Positions 40,092-49,685 are shown, counted from the stretch's first letter. The stretch: DNA of 64,000 nucleotides from Vibrio sp. SS-MA-C1-2 (GCF_021513135.1 NZ_CP090981.1:2902025-2966024), one strand, 5' to 3'. Numbers and translations are program-made. Notes: a model not told the origin generated them from the letters alone.

Positions 40092-40640
40092 TCAATATAA
40101 CGATACTGATTTTACCACTTCGCCGCTTAATGCCACCACATGCAATTCATTATCTTTTAAAATACCATAACTCGCAGGATAACCACCTTTCGGGAATGTT
40201 GGTGAACCGGGATTGAAAATGACTTTACCCTCACGCCACTCTGCAACAGGTATGTGCGTGTGCCCATAAACTAAACCATCTCCATTCATTAATGGCGGCT
40301 GTTTATCTGGATTATTAATGTGCCCATGAGTCAAAAAAAGTCGAGTTCCATTAGCAAGTAATAACGAGTGGGCATCATTTAAAATCGGAAAATCTAATAG
40401 CATCTGATCGACTTCACTGTCGCAATTACCACGAATAGCAATAATCTCATTTTTATATAGATTCAATAATTCAGCAACTTTAGCGGGCTCATATCCTTCT
40501 GGGATCGAGTTTCGAGGCCCATGATTTAGCAGATCACCCAATAAGATAAGCCGTGTTGCTCCACTTTTTCGATAACGGTCAATAATTTGTTCAGTGACAC
40601 TCAATGAACCATGAAGATCAGAGGCGAAAAAAAGATCCAC
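40092..40640 (-). CDS. yfcE: Phosphodiesterase YfcE
   Basis: Calcineurin-like metallophosphoesterase, active on artificial phosphodiesters in E. coli; physiological substrate unknown. 182 residues from a GTG at 40640 with GGAG six bases upstream, giving MDLFFASDLHGSL like the E. coli start MKLMFASDIHGSL; a TTG at 40652 is possible. Metal motifs: SDLHG, LGDLLNHGPRN, RGNCDSEVDQML, THGHINNP, YGHTHIPVAE, FNPGSPTFPKGG. Confidence 0.93.
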   Translation of the reverse strand: MDLFFASDLHGSLSVTEQIIDRYRKSGATRLILLGDLLNHGPRNSIPEGYEPAKVAELLNLYKNEIIAIRGNCDSEVDQMLLDFPILNDAHSLLLANGTRLFLTHGHINNPDKQPPLMNGDGLVYGHTHIPVAEWREGKVIFNPGSPTFPKGGYPASYGILKDNELHVVALSGEVVKSVSLY

Positions 40641-40758
40641 AGTTAACTCCAAATAGAAAATAATAAGAATTTATAAAGTATAAGCATTCATTCAATAAAA
40701 CCCTACGCCATTTATGAGCTCTTTTATTGCAATTTACATCCATCTTACTTGAAGTGGT

Positions 40759-40794
40759 AAAATTATTAGGAGTATTCACGCCTATTAATAATTT
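40759..40794 (-). terminator. Possible terminator of the DUF1538/PII/CBS operon
   Basis: On the minus strand AAATTATTA...AGG and CCTAATAATTT pair imperfectly around a 10-base loop and run into TTTACC. It lies 30 bases past the CBS gene. Confidence 0.4.
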
Positions 40795-40823
40795 AAGATG
40801 CCTAATTATTGATTGAATTGAAG

Positions 40824-41225
40824 CTACTCCGTCATACCATTGATGACTATCGAGTTATAACTTACCATTCCTAATACTTCACCATTTTTGATTACTGGTG
40901 CACGACTAATACCAAAACGCTCAAAAAGTCTCGCACAATAACGAATATCCATCACAGGTGAGACGGAGAGTGCAGGTTTAGACATAATCTCATACACATT
41001 GGTTCGCGCTGGTGAGCGATCAACGGCTAACACTTTTTTAGCAATATCATTCATCAATAAGAGGCCATATTCATCATCAGGGTGCCGTTTATCAACAATC
41101 AGGGCTTTTACCTGATGAGACTTTGCCAGCTTAATCGCTTCTTCAATGGTAATTAGCCCATTAATTATAACAACATCACTCTGCATCACATCTTCAACTC
41201 GAACAATTTCTCTGTTACTCATCAT
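40824..41225 (-). CDS. CBS-domain protein, fourth gene of the DUF1538 operon
   Basis: 133 residues made of two CBS motifs and no other domain: first DVMQSDVVIINGLITIEEAI to LLLMNDIAKKV, second YEIMSKPALSVSPVMDIRYC to GMVSYNSIVINGM. CBS pairs usually bind adenine nucleotides and gate transporters or enzymes. Start ATG overlaps the TGA of the PII-like gene (ATGATGA), so the two are translationally coupled. Likely a nucleotide-sensing regulator of the DUF1538 transporters (inference). Confidence 0.85.
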   Translation of the reverse strand: MMSNREIVRVEDVMQSDVVIINGLITIEEAIKLAKSHQVKALIVDKRHPDDEYGLLLMNDIAKKVLAVDRSPARTNVYEIMSKPALSVSPVMDIRYCARLFERFGISRAPVIKNGEVLGMVSYNSIVINGMTE

Positions 41226-41572
41226 ATTTGATCCTCAACAACTTTAGTCAATGACTCTATTTGGTGAGCAACACCGACTGCATCTTCAATATCAATTTGT
41301 ATTGCAATTCCCTGTCCCGAAGAGGTATCAAACTCCCCTTTTTCATTAATTGTCTCTAAAATAGCTCGCGAAAGGTGCTCTTCAACAACCAATAAAATAA
41401 CATCCCGTTGTACATCTAATGTTAAACCAAAAAAGGTTTTCTTCTGTATTAACCCTTCTCCGCGAGCATGATTAATCACCGTCGCCCCAGTGGCTCCCGC
41501 GGTTCTTGCTGCTAAAAGAACAGTATCAGTTTTATGATCTTCAACAAATGCAATAATCAATTTAAAACGCAT
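41222..41572 (-). CDS. PII-like (GlnB-fold) signalling protein
   Basis: 116 residues. Starts FKLIIAFVEDHKTDTVLLAARTAGATGATVINHARGEG and keeps the beta-alpha-beta pattern of PII, including DVILLVVEEHLSRAILETI and the C-terminal GIAIQIDIEDAVGV. The T-loop is short and lacks the uridylylated tyrosine of GlnB/GlnK. It belongs to the PII-like group often paired with membrane transporters, not to the nitrogen-regulator core. Coupled to the downstream CBS gene. Confidence 0.85.
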   Translation of the reverse strand: MRFKLIIAFVEDHKTDTVLLAARTAGATGATVINHARGEGLIQKKTFFGLTLDVQRDVILLVVEEHLSRAILETINEKGEFDTSSGQGIAIQIDIEDAVGVAHQIESLTKVVEDQI

Positions 41573-41663
41573 TATTCACCTCTTCTTTTTTCAGATAATG
41601 GATCAAAAGAAGCGTCCGATTTATGGCCTATTTTCGAATTCATCGGCTCTTTTTGATTCACAA

Positions 41664-42515
41664 TTAATGGTTCAATTTTTTTCCATTTTCATCTTCCACC
41701 GATTCATTAGAATCAGCCATTTCTGTTTCAAGTGAATGACTTTCAAATTCACGGGTTAAACATTGAATAATTTGGGCATAACCCATCACAGAAATAATAG
41801 GGAATAGACTGGCAAATGCGATTAAGCCAAAGCCATCAATAACCGGATTTCGCCCCGGTATCGTTGAGGCTAAACCTAAACCTAAAGCGGTCACTAGAGG
41901 AACAGTCACGGTCGAGGTTGTAACACCGCCAGAGTCATAAGCCAATGGGATAATAAACTTGGGAGAGACAAAGGTTTGTAGCACCACAACACAATAACCA
42001 ATAAGAATATAGTAGTGAATAGGATCGCCAGAAACAATACGATAACTTCCTAGCGCAATGCCAAACGCCACACCCAATGCAACTGAAACTCTTAATCCGT
42101 TAACTCCAATCGCGCCACCTGAAACTTGATTGGCTTTAATGGCAACAGCGATAAGAGAGGGTTCGGCAATCGTGGTACTAAAACCAATCGCTGCGGCAAA
42201 AAAATAGACCCAATAATAGTCTTGCCAATGAATATCCTCAGGTATAACACCGTCAGGATAAATAAATGAGGGCGCGGTTAATTGCATGGCCATCATGTCA
42301 CCTAAAGGAAACAGTGCCAACTCTAAACCCATCAAAAAAAGGGATAGCCCAATAATAACGTAAATAAAGCCAAGGATAACTTGCCCAACATTGGCAATAG
42401 GACGCCTTAATATCACCAATTGAAAGGTCAATAAAATAGCTGCAATAGGTAAGACATCTCTAATCGTTGAGAAAAATGTCGATATTAATTGAGTAAAGAA
42501 AGTACTCTCCATCAT
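41664..42515 (-). CDS. DUF1538 membrane protein B (possible cation/proton antiporter subunit)
   Basis: 283 residues, seven or so membrane helices. DUF1538 hallmarks: [17 protein letters not shown] near residue 120 and [20 protein letters not shown] near 200, with [18 protein letters not shown] following. Highly similar in layout to the neighbouring upstream gene, and the start overlaps its stop by 4 bases (ATGA). A charged cytoplasmic tail (about 250-283) is extra. As I recall, a DUF1538 pair from Halomonas (UmpAB) was reported as a two-component Na+(K+)/H+ antiporter; this is the likely role. Confidence 0.85.
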   Translation of the reverse strand: MMESTFFTQLISTFFSTIRDVLPIAAILLTFQLVILRRPIANVGQVILGFIYVIIGLSLFLMGLELALFPLGDMMAMQLTAPSFIYPDGVIPEDIHWQDYYWVYFFAAAIGFSTTIAEPSLIAVAIKANQVSGGAIGVNGLRVSVALGVAFGIALGSYRIVSGDPIHYYILIGYCVVVLQTFVSPKFIIPLAYDSGGVTTSTVTVPLVTALGLGLASTIPGRNPVIDGFGLIAFASLFPIISVMGYAQIIQCLTREFESHSLETEMADSNESVEDENGKKLNH

Positions 42516-43246
42516 GTCATCACCATCCCATAGATCATCACAAAGATCATCGGTGTAAGCGAAGCAAAAGCGATCAAACCAAAGCCATCCAGCATTGGAT
42601 TTCGTCCTTTAATTACCGTTGCTAAACCGACACCTAAAGCTGTGACTAGAGGAACAGTAATCGTTGATGTTGTGACACCACCAGAGTCGTAAGCGATTCC
42701 AATAATAGTTTCTGGTGCAAACCACGTTAATATCATCACTAAACAGTAACCACCAATAATCAAATATTGAATCGGCCACCCTTTTAAAATTCGAATTACG
42801 CCGATAACAATCGCTAAACCAACAGAAAATGCCACAGTAAGACGCAAACCATCGGCGTACTCTTGTTTTATTTTAAGCTGATTAACAATAACGCCACCTT
42901 CAGCGGCAACATTCGCAGCTTCATTAGCTACCGCCGTTAATGCAGGCTCTGCAATGGTGGTACCAAACCCTAAGCAGAAGGCAAACACAATTAACCAGAA
43001 AATACTTCCTTTTTGAGCCAGTGCATGAGCCATCGACTCACCAATAGGAAATAGTCCCATGTCGAGTCCAAAAATAAAAAAGGTAAGTCCAAAGACAACG
43101 AGCAATAATCCAATAAGGATAGAGGTGATATTAGGGAGTGGCTGTTGTAAAACAACTAATTGAAAGAAACCGATCACCATAATGATAGGTATAAGATCAC
43201 GAAAACTACTCAATAAGGCAAAGAGTAATGTCTTGATTCCTTGCAT
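42512..43246 (-). CDS. DUF1538 membrane protein A (possible cation/proton antiporter subunit)
   Basis: 244 residues, about seven membrane helices. Motifs [20 protein letters not shown] near 105 and [20 protein letters not shown] near 195, then [18 protein letters not shown]. First gene of the four-gene minus-strand operon: DUF1538 A, DUF1538 B, PII-like, CBS. The acidic and glycine-rich GGVTTST loop is repeated in both proteins and may line the ion path (inference). GGAGAG precedes the ATG. Confidence 0.87.
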   Translation of the reverse strand: MQGIKTLLFALLSSFRDLIPIIMVIGFFQLVVLQQPLPNITSILIGLLLVVFGLTFFIFGLDMGLFPIGESMAHALAQKGSIFWLIVFAFCLGFGTTIAEPALTAVANEAANVAAEGGVIVNQLKIKQEYADGLRLTVAFSVGLAIVIGVIRILKGWPIQYLIIGGYCLVMILTWFAPETIIGIAYDSGGVTTSTITVPLVTALGVGLATVIKGRNPMLDGFGLIAFASLTPMIFVMIYGMVMT

Positions 43247-43447
43247 TGACTCTCCTTATCTCGTGATTTAAAAAATAGGTAGCATACCCTATGATTAAGG
43301 ATAGTCCTTATCTTAACGACTTTACTGTTTTAAATTGAGCTAAAGAACCAACTTTAAGATTAAATATGATTTCATTGGGGAGAAAACTTGCTGATTATCA
43401 GAAACAAGAATATCTTTATTATTATCAGTCAGGGGCGATGAGGATTT

Positions 43448-44341
43448 ATGAGAATATTATTAACGGGTGGTACAGGTTTTATTGGCCGAGAGTTAGTTCA
43501 CCACTTAAACCAAGAACTATTAACGGTAATGAGTAGAAACCCTCATAACGCCTACCCAATAGTTGGTCATCATATTCGAATTATCTCCAATCTTGATTGT
43601 CTCAATGATCTTAATGATTTTGATGCTGTGATAAATTTAGCAGGAGAACCAATAGTCAATAAACGTTGGAGTCGTCATCAGAAACATATCATTTGTAGTA
43701 GTCGTTGGAATATCACTGAGCAGCTTGTCGCACTGTTTAAAAAAAGTTCTGAACCACCACATACTTTTATCAGTGGATCTGCGGTGGGTATTTATGGTGA
43801 CCATGGCAATAATATTATTGATGAAACATCGGAACCCGTGCAATCAAGCTTTGCTTATAATGTCTGTCACCAATGGGAAAGTATTGCAAAACAAGCTGAA
43901 AATGAAAAAACGCGTGTTTGCTTGCTAAGAACAGGTATTGTCTTGAGTAAAAGAGGCGGGGCATTAGCAAAAATGCTACCTTCTTTTCAATTTGCAGCGG
44001 GGGCTATTTTAGGCTCAGGGAACCAATATTTCCCTTGGATCCATATCGATGACATGATTAAAGGCATTCTCTTCCTTTTACAACACACAGAAGCCAAAGG
44101 CGCATTTAATTTTACCGCACCAAATCCTGTCACTAATCGAGAGTTTAGTAAAACATTAGCGTCTGTACTTCATCGTCCATGCTTATTTAGAGCACCAGAA
44201 TGGATGTTAGAATTGATGTTAGGTGAGGCCTCTTGCCTATTATTAGAGAGCCAAAAAATTCACCCTGTTCGCTTACAAGAAGCCGGATTCCGATTTAGTC
44301 ATTCAGAAATAAGATCAGCTCTTAAAGAGACATTATCATAG
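43448..44341 (+). CDS. yfcH: YfcH family NAD(P)-dependent epimerase-like protein (TIGR01777)
   Basis: 297 residues, the same as E. coli YfcH. Short-chain extended Rossmann start MRILLTGGTGFIGRELVHHL, FDAVINLAGEPIVNKRWS, SGSAVGIYGDHGN, LRTGIVLSKRGGALAKMLP, PWIHIDDMIKGI, and the family C-terminus (DUF1731, RLQEAGFRFSH). Substrate not known; often mis-labelled SulA-like cell division inhibitor. Divergent from the DUF1538 operon. Confidence 0.93.
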   Translation: MRILLTGGTGFIGRELVHHLNQELLTVMSRNPHNAYPIVGHHIRIISNLDCLNDLNDFDAVINLAGEPIVNKRWSRHQKHIICSSRWNITEQLVALFKKSSEPPHTFISGSAVGIYGDHGNNIIDETSEPVQSSFAYNVCHQWESIAKQAENEKTRVCLLRTGIVLSKRGGALAKMLPSFQFAAGAILGSGNQYFPWIHIDDMIKGILFLLQHTEAKGAFNFTAPNPVTNREFSKTLASVLHRPCLFRAPEWMLELMLGEASCLLLESQKIHPVRLQEAGFRFSHSEIRSALKETLS

Positions 44342-44351
44342 CTCGGTGTTA

Positions 44352-44383
44352 AGGCTTGAAAGTTCACAAGGAACTTCAAGCCT
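44352..44383 (+). terminator. Terminator of yfcH
   Basis: AGGCTTGAAAGTTC - ACAAG - GAACTTCAAGCCT with one bulged A; followed by CTTAT, a poor T tract. Confidence 0.55.
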
Positions 44384-44390
44384 CTTATGC

Positions 44391-44505
44391 CATTAAGTTG
44401 CTAGGTTGTTGATTGTACTCATTCCCCCAATCATATCGTTCACCTATACTCATGAGGTACCACTCATTTAACACCTATTAGCAGCACCCATTATTTTGGA
44501 TACAA
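44391..44505 (-). repeat. ERIC-type repeat, reverse orientation
   Basis: Reads AAGTTGCTAGGTTGTTGATT, ACTCATTCCCCCAATCATAT, TATACTCATGAGG and ends AGCACCCATTATTTTGGATA: a reversed full-length layout whose right terminus is replaced by the yfcH terminator region. Confidence 0.82.
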
Positions 44506-44515
44506 CTTAATTCAG

Positions 44516-46939
44516 TTAATTCAAGTTAATCAACCGCTTAATCGCACCTCTAACCGAAAATAACACCAGGCCAACCGCAAGTGATGGGAGTAAAAGCCAC
44601 AATATAGGATGCATTACGGGCGTCATTTCAAAACCCCATTTTAGGACAACAGCTAATGTTGCTTCAGCACCAAATACCGCAATTAAACCAGCCATCACAG
44701 CTATGACACCAAACTCCCAATTCAGCGTTGCACTGATCTTTTTGCGACTACTGCCCAATAAGCGATATAACTTCACCTCTTGCTGTCGTTGTACCAAGCT
44801 TAAACGGAGAATTGCCAGCATCAATAATAAGCCACTGACAACCCCAACAGCACCTAACACAGAAAGTGCAGCAGATATCTGTTCAATCATCAACTGAATG
44901 CGCACCATTAATTGACGGATATCCAACTGAGTTACCGTCGGAAAGTCTCGTGCTAAAGTCGTTAATAATTGCGGGTTTTGTTCATCAATACGGAAGCTTA
45001 GCATTTCTCCCATTGAAAATTGCTTCAACAGATCGGGTGTGAAAATCACATAAAAATTGGGTTTCATATCACGCCATTCAACTTTACGAATGCTATTGAC
45101 TGGAGCAGAAATCGACTCACCACTAATAATAAAATCAATTTGATCGCCGACTTTAATTCCAAGATTTTTAGCGATGCTGGACTCAATAGAGACGCCACTC
45201 TTGTCTCCCCACTCTCCCTCAATAAGCTCATTATAGGTTGGGATAGCCTCTAACCAAGTAAAGTTCAACTCTCTGCGTAAGACTTGCCCGCCTTCATCTT
45301 CACGATCTTGAACTCGCGTACTGATATCCTCCCCATTAACTCCAATCATACGACCTCGAATCATGGGAAAGCTTTGAGAACGAGGGACTTCGGCTTTATC
45401 TAACTCCGTAAGATAATCCGCTCTTTCTGCTGGAGATATATTAATGGCAAAAACGTTAGGCGCATCTTCAGGCAGGCTTTTTTGCCAATCCGCAATTAAG
45501 TCACCGCGCAATAACCATAATGTCGCCAGCAACATCAATGAGATAGATAAAGCACTCAATTGAGTTCCTGTTGCTAATGTTGAACGACTAATTCGACTAA
45601 TCGCTAATTTAACCGCAGGTGTTGTAGGAAGAAAGCGCTGAATCAAGCGAATTAACCCAGCACCAACAGCTGCTAAAAAAGCCAACACAAGCAACAAAAT
45701 AATCGCAATTAGCCACATAATAATATCGCTACCAAACCACCAAATTAAACTTAATGTTGGTAGAGCAAAAAAGATCACTTTAGTTATTATCGAGGTTTTA
45801 ACTTTGATATCCCGCTGCATGACAGTTAATGCTGGTGTTGCTAACAACCGATAAAGCGGTAAACCCAGGGCGGGTAAAGCCACAATCATTGCCACAATAG
45901 GGGCAATGATCCACGAAAGTAGATTTATCGGTGGTAGCGTGTCCGGTAACATTGTCGAGAGAGGCTGGCGAATCAACACCTCTAATCCTAATCCGAGCAG
46001 TAATCCAAGTACCACCGCACAACTCATTAATAACAACAGTTGGCGCAATAACCAACGAATCACCCACTTTCGGGATGCCCCCATACTTTTTAGCACGGCA
46101 ACGGTTTCAACTCGACTCTCAACATAATGATGACAAGTCATTGCCAGTGTTGCTCCCGCCATTAATATCACTAAGGTAATACTTAATGAAAGATACTTTT
46201 GCGCACGCTGCATTAACTCATTACCACGTGATTGAGTTTGACTATCACGCCAACTCTCCCCTGCAACTGGTGTATAAGCTTGCTTGATCTCACTTAAATT
46301 GTCATCAGAGCCGGCTAATAACCAGTAATAACTGATCCGACTGCCCGGTTGAATAACATTACTGGTGGCAACATCTTGCTGATGAATAAAAACGGAAGGA
46401 AGTTGAGAAAATGGATTAAATGAAAGCTCAGGCTGTTGAATAATCTGCCCTTTCACCGTTAATGCAGCATCCCCAATATAAAGGGTATCATTGGCTTTAA
46501 CATCTAAAAGAGAAAATAACTGTGCCGATAGCCACACTTCACCTTGAGAAACTTTATTAACAATCCCTTGAGGTGATTTAAGTTCGAGTACACCACGTAA
46601 TGGATATTTATCATCCACTGCCGTCACACTAACCAACTGCATCTGTGCATCACTAAACGCCATCGTGCTAAACTTTGTTTTAAACGATTCAGTCAGATCG
46701 AGTTGCTCCCCTTTCATCATCAATTCAGGTGAAATAGGATTTGAAGTTTTCAATACTTGATCAGCAGCCATCAAGGTTCTGCTTTGCTGCTCCAGTACCA
46801 CACTTAATCGCCCAGCCAATGCAGAAATTGCAAATACCGTCGCAATGACTAACGCTAATGCAACCACAATCGGCCAAAGTTGGGCTTGATAAAGTTCTCG
46901 CCAAGACCAACGCCATAAAAATACGTTTTGGTTGTTCAT
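44516..46939 (-). CDS. ybbP: ABC transporter permease, FtsX-like (YbbP)
   Basis: 807 residues (E. coli YbbP 804). One membrane helix near 18-40, then three more about 255-365, a cluster about 395-440, and a final FtsX block about 690-800. Two FtsX domains with large periplasmic segments, typical of MacB/LolE-type type VII ABC systems rather than importers. Its start overlaps the ybbA stop by 4 bases. Substrate unknown; linked to tesA genetically. Confidence 0.93.
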   Translation of the reverse strand: MNNQNVFLWRWSWRELYQAQLWPIVVALALVIATVFAISALAGRLSVVLEQQSRTLMAADQVLKTSNPISPELMMKGEQLDLTESFKTKFSTMAFSDAQMQLVSVTAVDDKYPLRGVLELKSPQGIVNKVSQGEVWLSAQLFSLLDVKANDTLYIGDAALTVKGQIIQQPELSFNPFSQLPSVFIHQQDVATSNVIQPGSRISYYWLLAGSDDNLSEIKQAYTPVAGESWRDSQTQSRGNELMQRAQKYLSLSITLVILMAGATLAMTCHHYVESRVETVAVLKSMGASRKWVIRWLLRQLLLLMSCAVVLGLLLGLGLEVLIRQPLSTMLPDTLPPINLLSWIIAPIVAMIVALPALGLPLYRLLATPALTVMQRDIKVKTSIITKVIFFALPTLSLIWWFGSDIIMWLIAIILLLVLAFLAAVGAGLIRLIQRFLPTTPAVKLAISRISRSTLATGTQLSALSISLMLLATLWLLRGDLIADWQKSLPEDAPNVFAINISPAERADYLTELDKAEVPRSQSFPMIRGRMIGVNGEDISTRVQDREDEGGQVLRRELNFTWLEAIPTYNELIEGEWGDKSGVSIESSIAKNLGIKVGDQIDFIISGESISAPVNSIRKVEWRDMKPNFYVIFTPDLLKQFSMGEMLSFRIDEQNPQLLTTLARDFPTVTQLDIRQLMVRIQLMIEQISAALSVLGAVGVVSGLLLMLAILRLSLVQRQQEVKLYRLLGSSRKKISATLNWEFGVIAVMAGLIAVFGAEATLAVVLKWGFEMTPVMHPILWLLLPSLAVGLVLFSVRGAIKRLINLN

Positions 46940-47628
46940 ATTGCATTGCCCTCTGCAACAGTGACGTTCCCCTGACTTAAGGTGAAAATACGGTGGCAGC
47001 GTGCAGCTAGCTGATTGTCATGGGTAACAAGAACCAATGTCGTGCCATGATCTCGATTTAAAGCAAAAAGTAGCGAGATGATTTTCTCTGCTGTCTGTTG
47101 ATCAAGATTCCCAGTTGGCTCATCGGCAAACAGAATATTTGGTCGCATCATAAAGGCACGAGCTAGCGCAACACGTTGTTGTTCACCGCCAGAAAGTTGG
47201 CTTGGTAAATGATGTTCTCGTCCAGTTAATCCAACTTCCGCTAATAACTCTTGAGCACGTCTCTTATCTTCTTTTTCGCCTCGTAAAGTTGAAGGCAATA
47301 ATACGTTTTCAAGGGCTGTCAAAGAAGGAATTAATAGGAAACTTTGAAATACAAACCCTAATGATTGTGCACGAATGGCTGCTCGTTGTTCATCATCAAG
47401 ATTTGAAATACGTTGTTCAACTAAATCAATATCACCGGATGTCGGTATATCCAATCCCGCGAGCAAAGACATTAAGGTTGACTTCCCCGCTCCCGATACA
47501 CCCACTAGCGCAACAGTCTCTCCGGTCATCACTTCTAAGGATAGATTGTTAAGAATTGTTAATTTTTCATTCCCACTGGTCACTGTTTTGGTTACATTAG
47601 TGGCTTTAATAATAGGGAGCGTTGACAT
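46936..47628 (-). CDS. ybbA: ABC transporter ATP-binding protein YbbA
   Basis: 230 residues. Walker [18 protein letters not shown] near 43, Q-loop [12 protein letters not shown], signature [16 protein letters not shown] near 145, Walker [14 protein letters not shown], and H-loop VTHD. LolD/MacB-type subfamily. Its ATG shares two bases with the tesA ATG on the other strand (CATG), so each gene's ribosome binding site (AAAGGAA for ybbA) lies in the other's coding sequence. Confidence 0.96.
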   Translation of the reverse strand: MSTLPIIKATNVTKTVTSGNEKLTILNNLSLEVMTGETVALVGVSGAGKSTLMSLLAGLDIPTSGDIDLVEQRISNLDDEQRAAIRAQSLGFVFQSFLLIPSLTALENVLLPSTLRGEKEDKRRAQELLAEVGLTGREHHLPSQLSGGEQQRVALARAFMMRPNILFADEPTGNLDQQTAEKIISLLFALNRDHGTTLVLVTHDNQLAARCHRIFTLSQGNVTVAEGNAI

Positions 47629-48247
47629 GTATAAATTCCTTTTTTTGCTTTTATTTATCCTTTCACCTATCAGTCATGCCAATACAGATAGAGATATTGG
47701 CGAAAAAACATTACTAATTTTAGGTGATAGCTTAAGTGCCGGTTATCAAATGAGTATAGAACAGAGCTGGCCATATCTGTTACAAGAAAAATGGCAATCC
47801 AATCAAGATATAAAAATAATTAATGCCAGTATTTCAGGTGATACTACAGGCAATGGATTAGCGAGATTACCTGAGCTATTAACACAACACCAGCCTAATT
47901 ACCTATTAATTGAACTGGGTGCCAATGATGGTTTACGAGGCTTCCCAACAAAAACGATTGCCGAAAATCTACAACAGATAGTTTCCCTAGCGCAACAGCA
48001 GCAGACTTCTGTCATGCTCATGCAGATTCGCGTTCCACCTAATTATGGCCGTCGTTATAGCGAAATGTTCAATAAAATTTTCATAAATATAAGTAATAAT
48101 AATAATATTCCCTTATTACCCTTCTTTTTAGAAAAAGTGATTATAAAACCTGAATTAATGATGAGTGATAATCTCCACCCGAAACCAGAAGCTCAACCTT
48201 GGATCGCTGACTATATGTCGAAACAGATGATGCCCTACATTAACTAA
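47627..48247 (+). CDS. tesA: Multifunctional acyl-CoA thioesterase I / lysophospholipase L1
   Basis: 206 residues. Signal peptide [24 protein letters not shown] motif LLILGDSLSAGY with nucleophile S35; block III GANDGLRG; C-terminal DxxH in SDNLHPKPEA. Periplasmic SGNH hydrolase. The frame is open upstream to 47375, but the ATG at 47627 with AGGGAG six bases upstream and the signal peptide fix the start. Followed by 367 bases without a large gene. Confidence 0.96.
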   Translation: MYKFLFLLLFILSPISHANTDRDIGEKTLLILGDSLSAGYQMSIEQSWPYLLQEKWQSNQDIKIINASISGDTTGNGLARLPELLTQHQPNYLLIELGANDGLRGFPTKTIAENLQQIVSLAQQQQTSVMLMQIRVPPNYGRRYSEMFNKIFINISNNNNIPLLPFFLEKVIIKPELMMSDNLHPKPEAQPWIADYMSKQMMPYIN

Positions 48248-48481
48248 CATACTAGTTTTTTTTAAATAAAAGAATTTAGCTCATGATAAAATGATCAAAA
48301 ATTAGCCATTGTCATATTGCTGAAATATTTTTCTGACATCATAACCCCATTAAATTGCCTCACCTTGAGTTTTAGTGCTCTCGGTGAGATTTACTCTTAT
48401 GCATCATGATTTTTAGTTACAACATAAAACGGAGTAACTTGAAGTCAGCATCTATATTTATAAGGTTGATGAGTTATTAAT

Positions 48482-48547
48482 ATGTCACTAGGAAAAATCA
48501 ATTTTATCTGTTTTTTTATCGTTGTCAGTTTTTTTCTAATTGTTTAA
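48482..48547 (+). CDS. Possible 21-residue membrane microprotein
   Basis: ATG...TAA encoding MSLGKINFICFFIVVSFFLI followed by V, almost entirely a membrane helix. It lies in the 367-base tesA-ybbN gap (48248-48614), which otherwise holds a CTCACC/GGTGAG inverted repeat near 48360-48390. No good ribosome binding site (AAGG is about 15 bases upstream), so translation is uncertain. Small hydrophobic frames arise easily in T-rich DNA. Confidence 0.25.
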   Translation: MSLGKINFICFFIVVSFFLIV

Positions 48548-48614
48548 CGACTTGAAAAATGAGTTCTAAACCCAATATAGTTAATATCAGCTCATAAATA
48601 GTCGGATATTAAAG

Positions 48615-49484
48615 ATGGAACAAGCGATGACGCAACAAGGGTTTATTGTCGAATTAAATGCTCAAAACTTTCAACCAGTACTACAACAATCAATGGAAAA
48701 ACCAGTTGTTTTAGTTTGTTGGGCAGCCATGAGTCCAGAAAGCATGGAAATCCGTACCATTGTTGAAAAAATAGCAATGGAATATAACGGTGCATTTACT
48801 TTAGCTCTTTTAGATTGTGAACAAAATAAAGAACTCGCCATCCAATTTGGTATTCAAAGTATTCCTACGTTAGCCGTATTTATCAATGGCCAAGCTGCTG
48901 ATGGGGTTGCTGGTGCTCAGACGGAACAGGCTATTCGATCGCTCCTAGCTAAACACTTACCAAGTGCTGAAGAGATACTACAAAAACAAGTCTTCCAATT
49001 AGTACAACAAGGTGAATTCCAACAAGCTCTCCCGATATTACAACAGTTATACCAGCAGCAGCCAGAAAATGGTCAAGTTGCATTAGCATTAACCGAGTGC
49101 TTAATTGAGACGGCACAATATGATCAAGCTGAAGTTACTTTAGCTACCGTGACGATGAAAGATCAAGATACACAATATGCGAGTTTAGTGGCTAAATTAG
49201 AATTGCATACTCAAGCTGCAGATACACCAGAGATTCGTGCAATTGAGCAACAATTAGAACAAGATCCAATGAATCAAGATTTAAACTATCAACTGGCTAT
49301 TCAATATAGTCAGGTAAATCGTCAGCAAGAGGCTTTAGAATTACTGATTACGATTCTTCGTAAAGACCTTAATGCTCTCGATGGTGAAGTGAAGAAAACC
49401 ATGATAGATATGCTGGCTGCATTAGGCCAAGAAAACCCAATTACCGGTCAATTCCGCCGTCAACTTTATGCGTTGCTTTATTAA
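48615..49484 (+). CDS. ybbN: Thioredoxin-like co-chaperone CnoX (YbbN)
   Basis: 289 residues: thioredoxin fold about 8-115, then tetratricopeptide-like helices about 120-285. The catalytic CGPC is replaced by S40-P-E-S43, so it cannot act as a thiol reductase there, as in YbbN (SQHC in E. coli). In E. coli CnoX hands clients to GroEL and DnaK under hypochlorite stress. Genomic place beside tesA-ybbAP agrees. Start could also be at the internal Met5. Confidence 0.93.
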   Translation: MEQAMTQQGFIVELNAQNFQPVLQQSMEKPVVLVCWAAMSPESMEIRTIVEKIAMEYNGAFTLALLDCEQNKELAIQFGIQSIPTLAVFINGQAADGVAGAQTEQAIRSLLAKHLPSAEEILQKQVFQLVQQGEFQQALPILQQLYQQQPENGQVALALTECLIETAQYDQAEVTLATVTMKDQDTQYASLVAKLELHTQAADTPEIRAIEQQLEQDPMNQDLNYQLAIQYSQVNRQQEALELLITILRKDLNALDGEVKKTMIDMLAALGQENPITGQFRRQLYALLY

Positions 49485-49556
49485 CAGGAAATAAATTCAC
49501 GACGGTAAACCTGTTGGAACTATTAACGCTTTTATCCGTAATCAAGCGTTAATAAT

Positions 49557-49685
49557 ATATAGCAAAGTAATTGGAGTTATTAGTAGGCGGCAAGCAAGTG
49601 AGGCCCCATGAGTATAGGTGCACTATATGATTGGGGCTTTATTCACTTGCCATCTACTAGCAACACCACTTATTTTATGGTACAC
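49557..49685. repeat. Chimeric ERIC-type repeat made of two inverted left halves
   Basis: The left half is standard (AAAGTAATTGGAGTTATTAG, GGCGGCAAGCAAGTGAGGCC). After the centre the sequence is TTCACTTGCCATCTACTAGC, ACACCACTTATTTTATGG: the reverse complement of a left half instead of a right half. The element is thus a near-perfect large palindrome. It sits in the 384-base gap (49485-49868), which holds nothing else but the 12-bp repeats below. Confidence 0.85.

Noticed and set aside
47375-47626. N-terminal extension of tesA by 84 residues
   Set aside because: The extension is antisense to ybbA and would bury the signal peptide; the ATG at 47627 has a good ribosome binding site.
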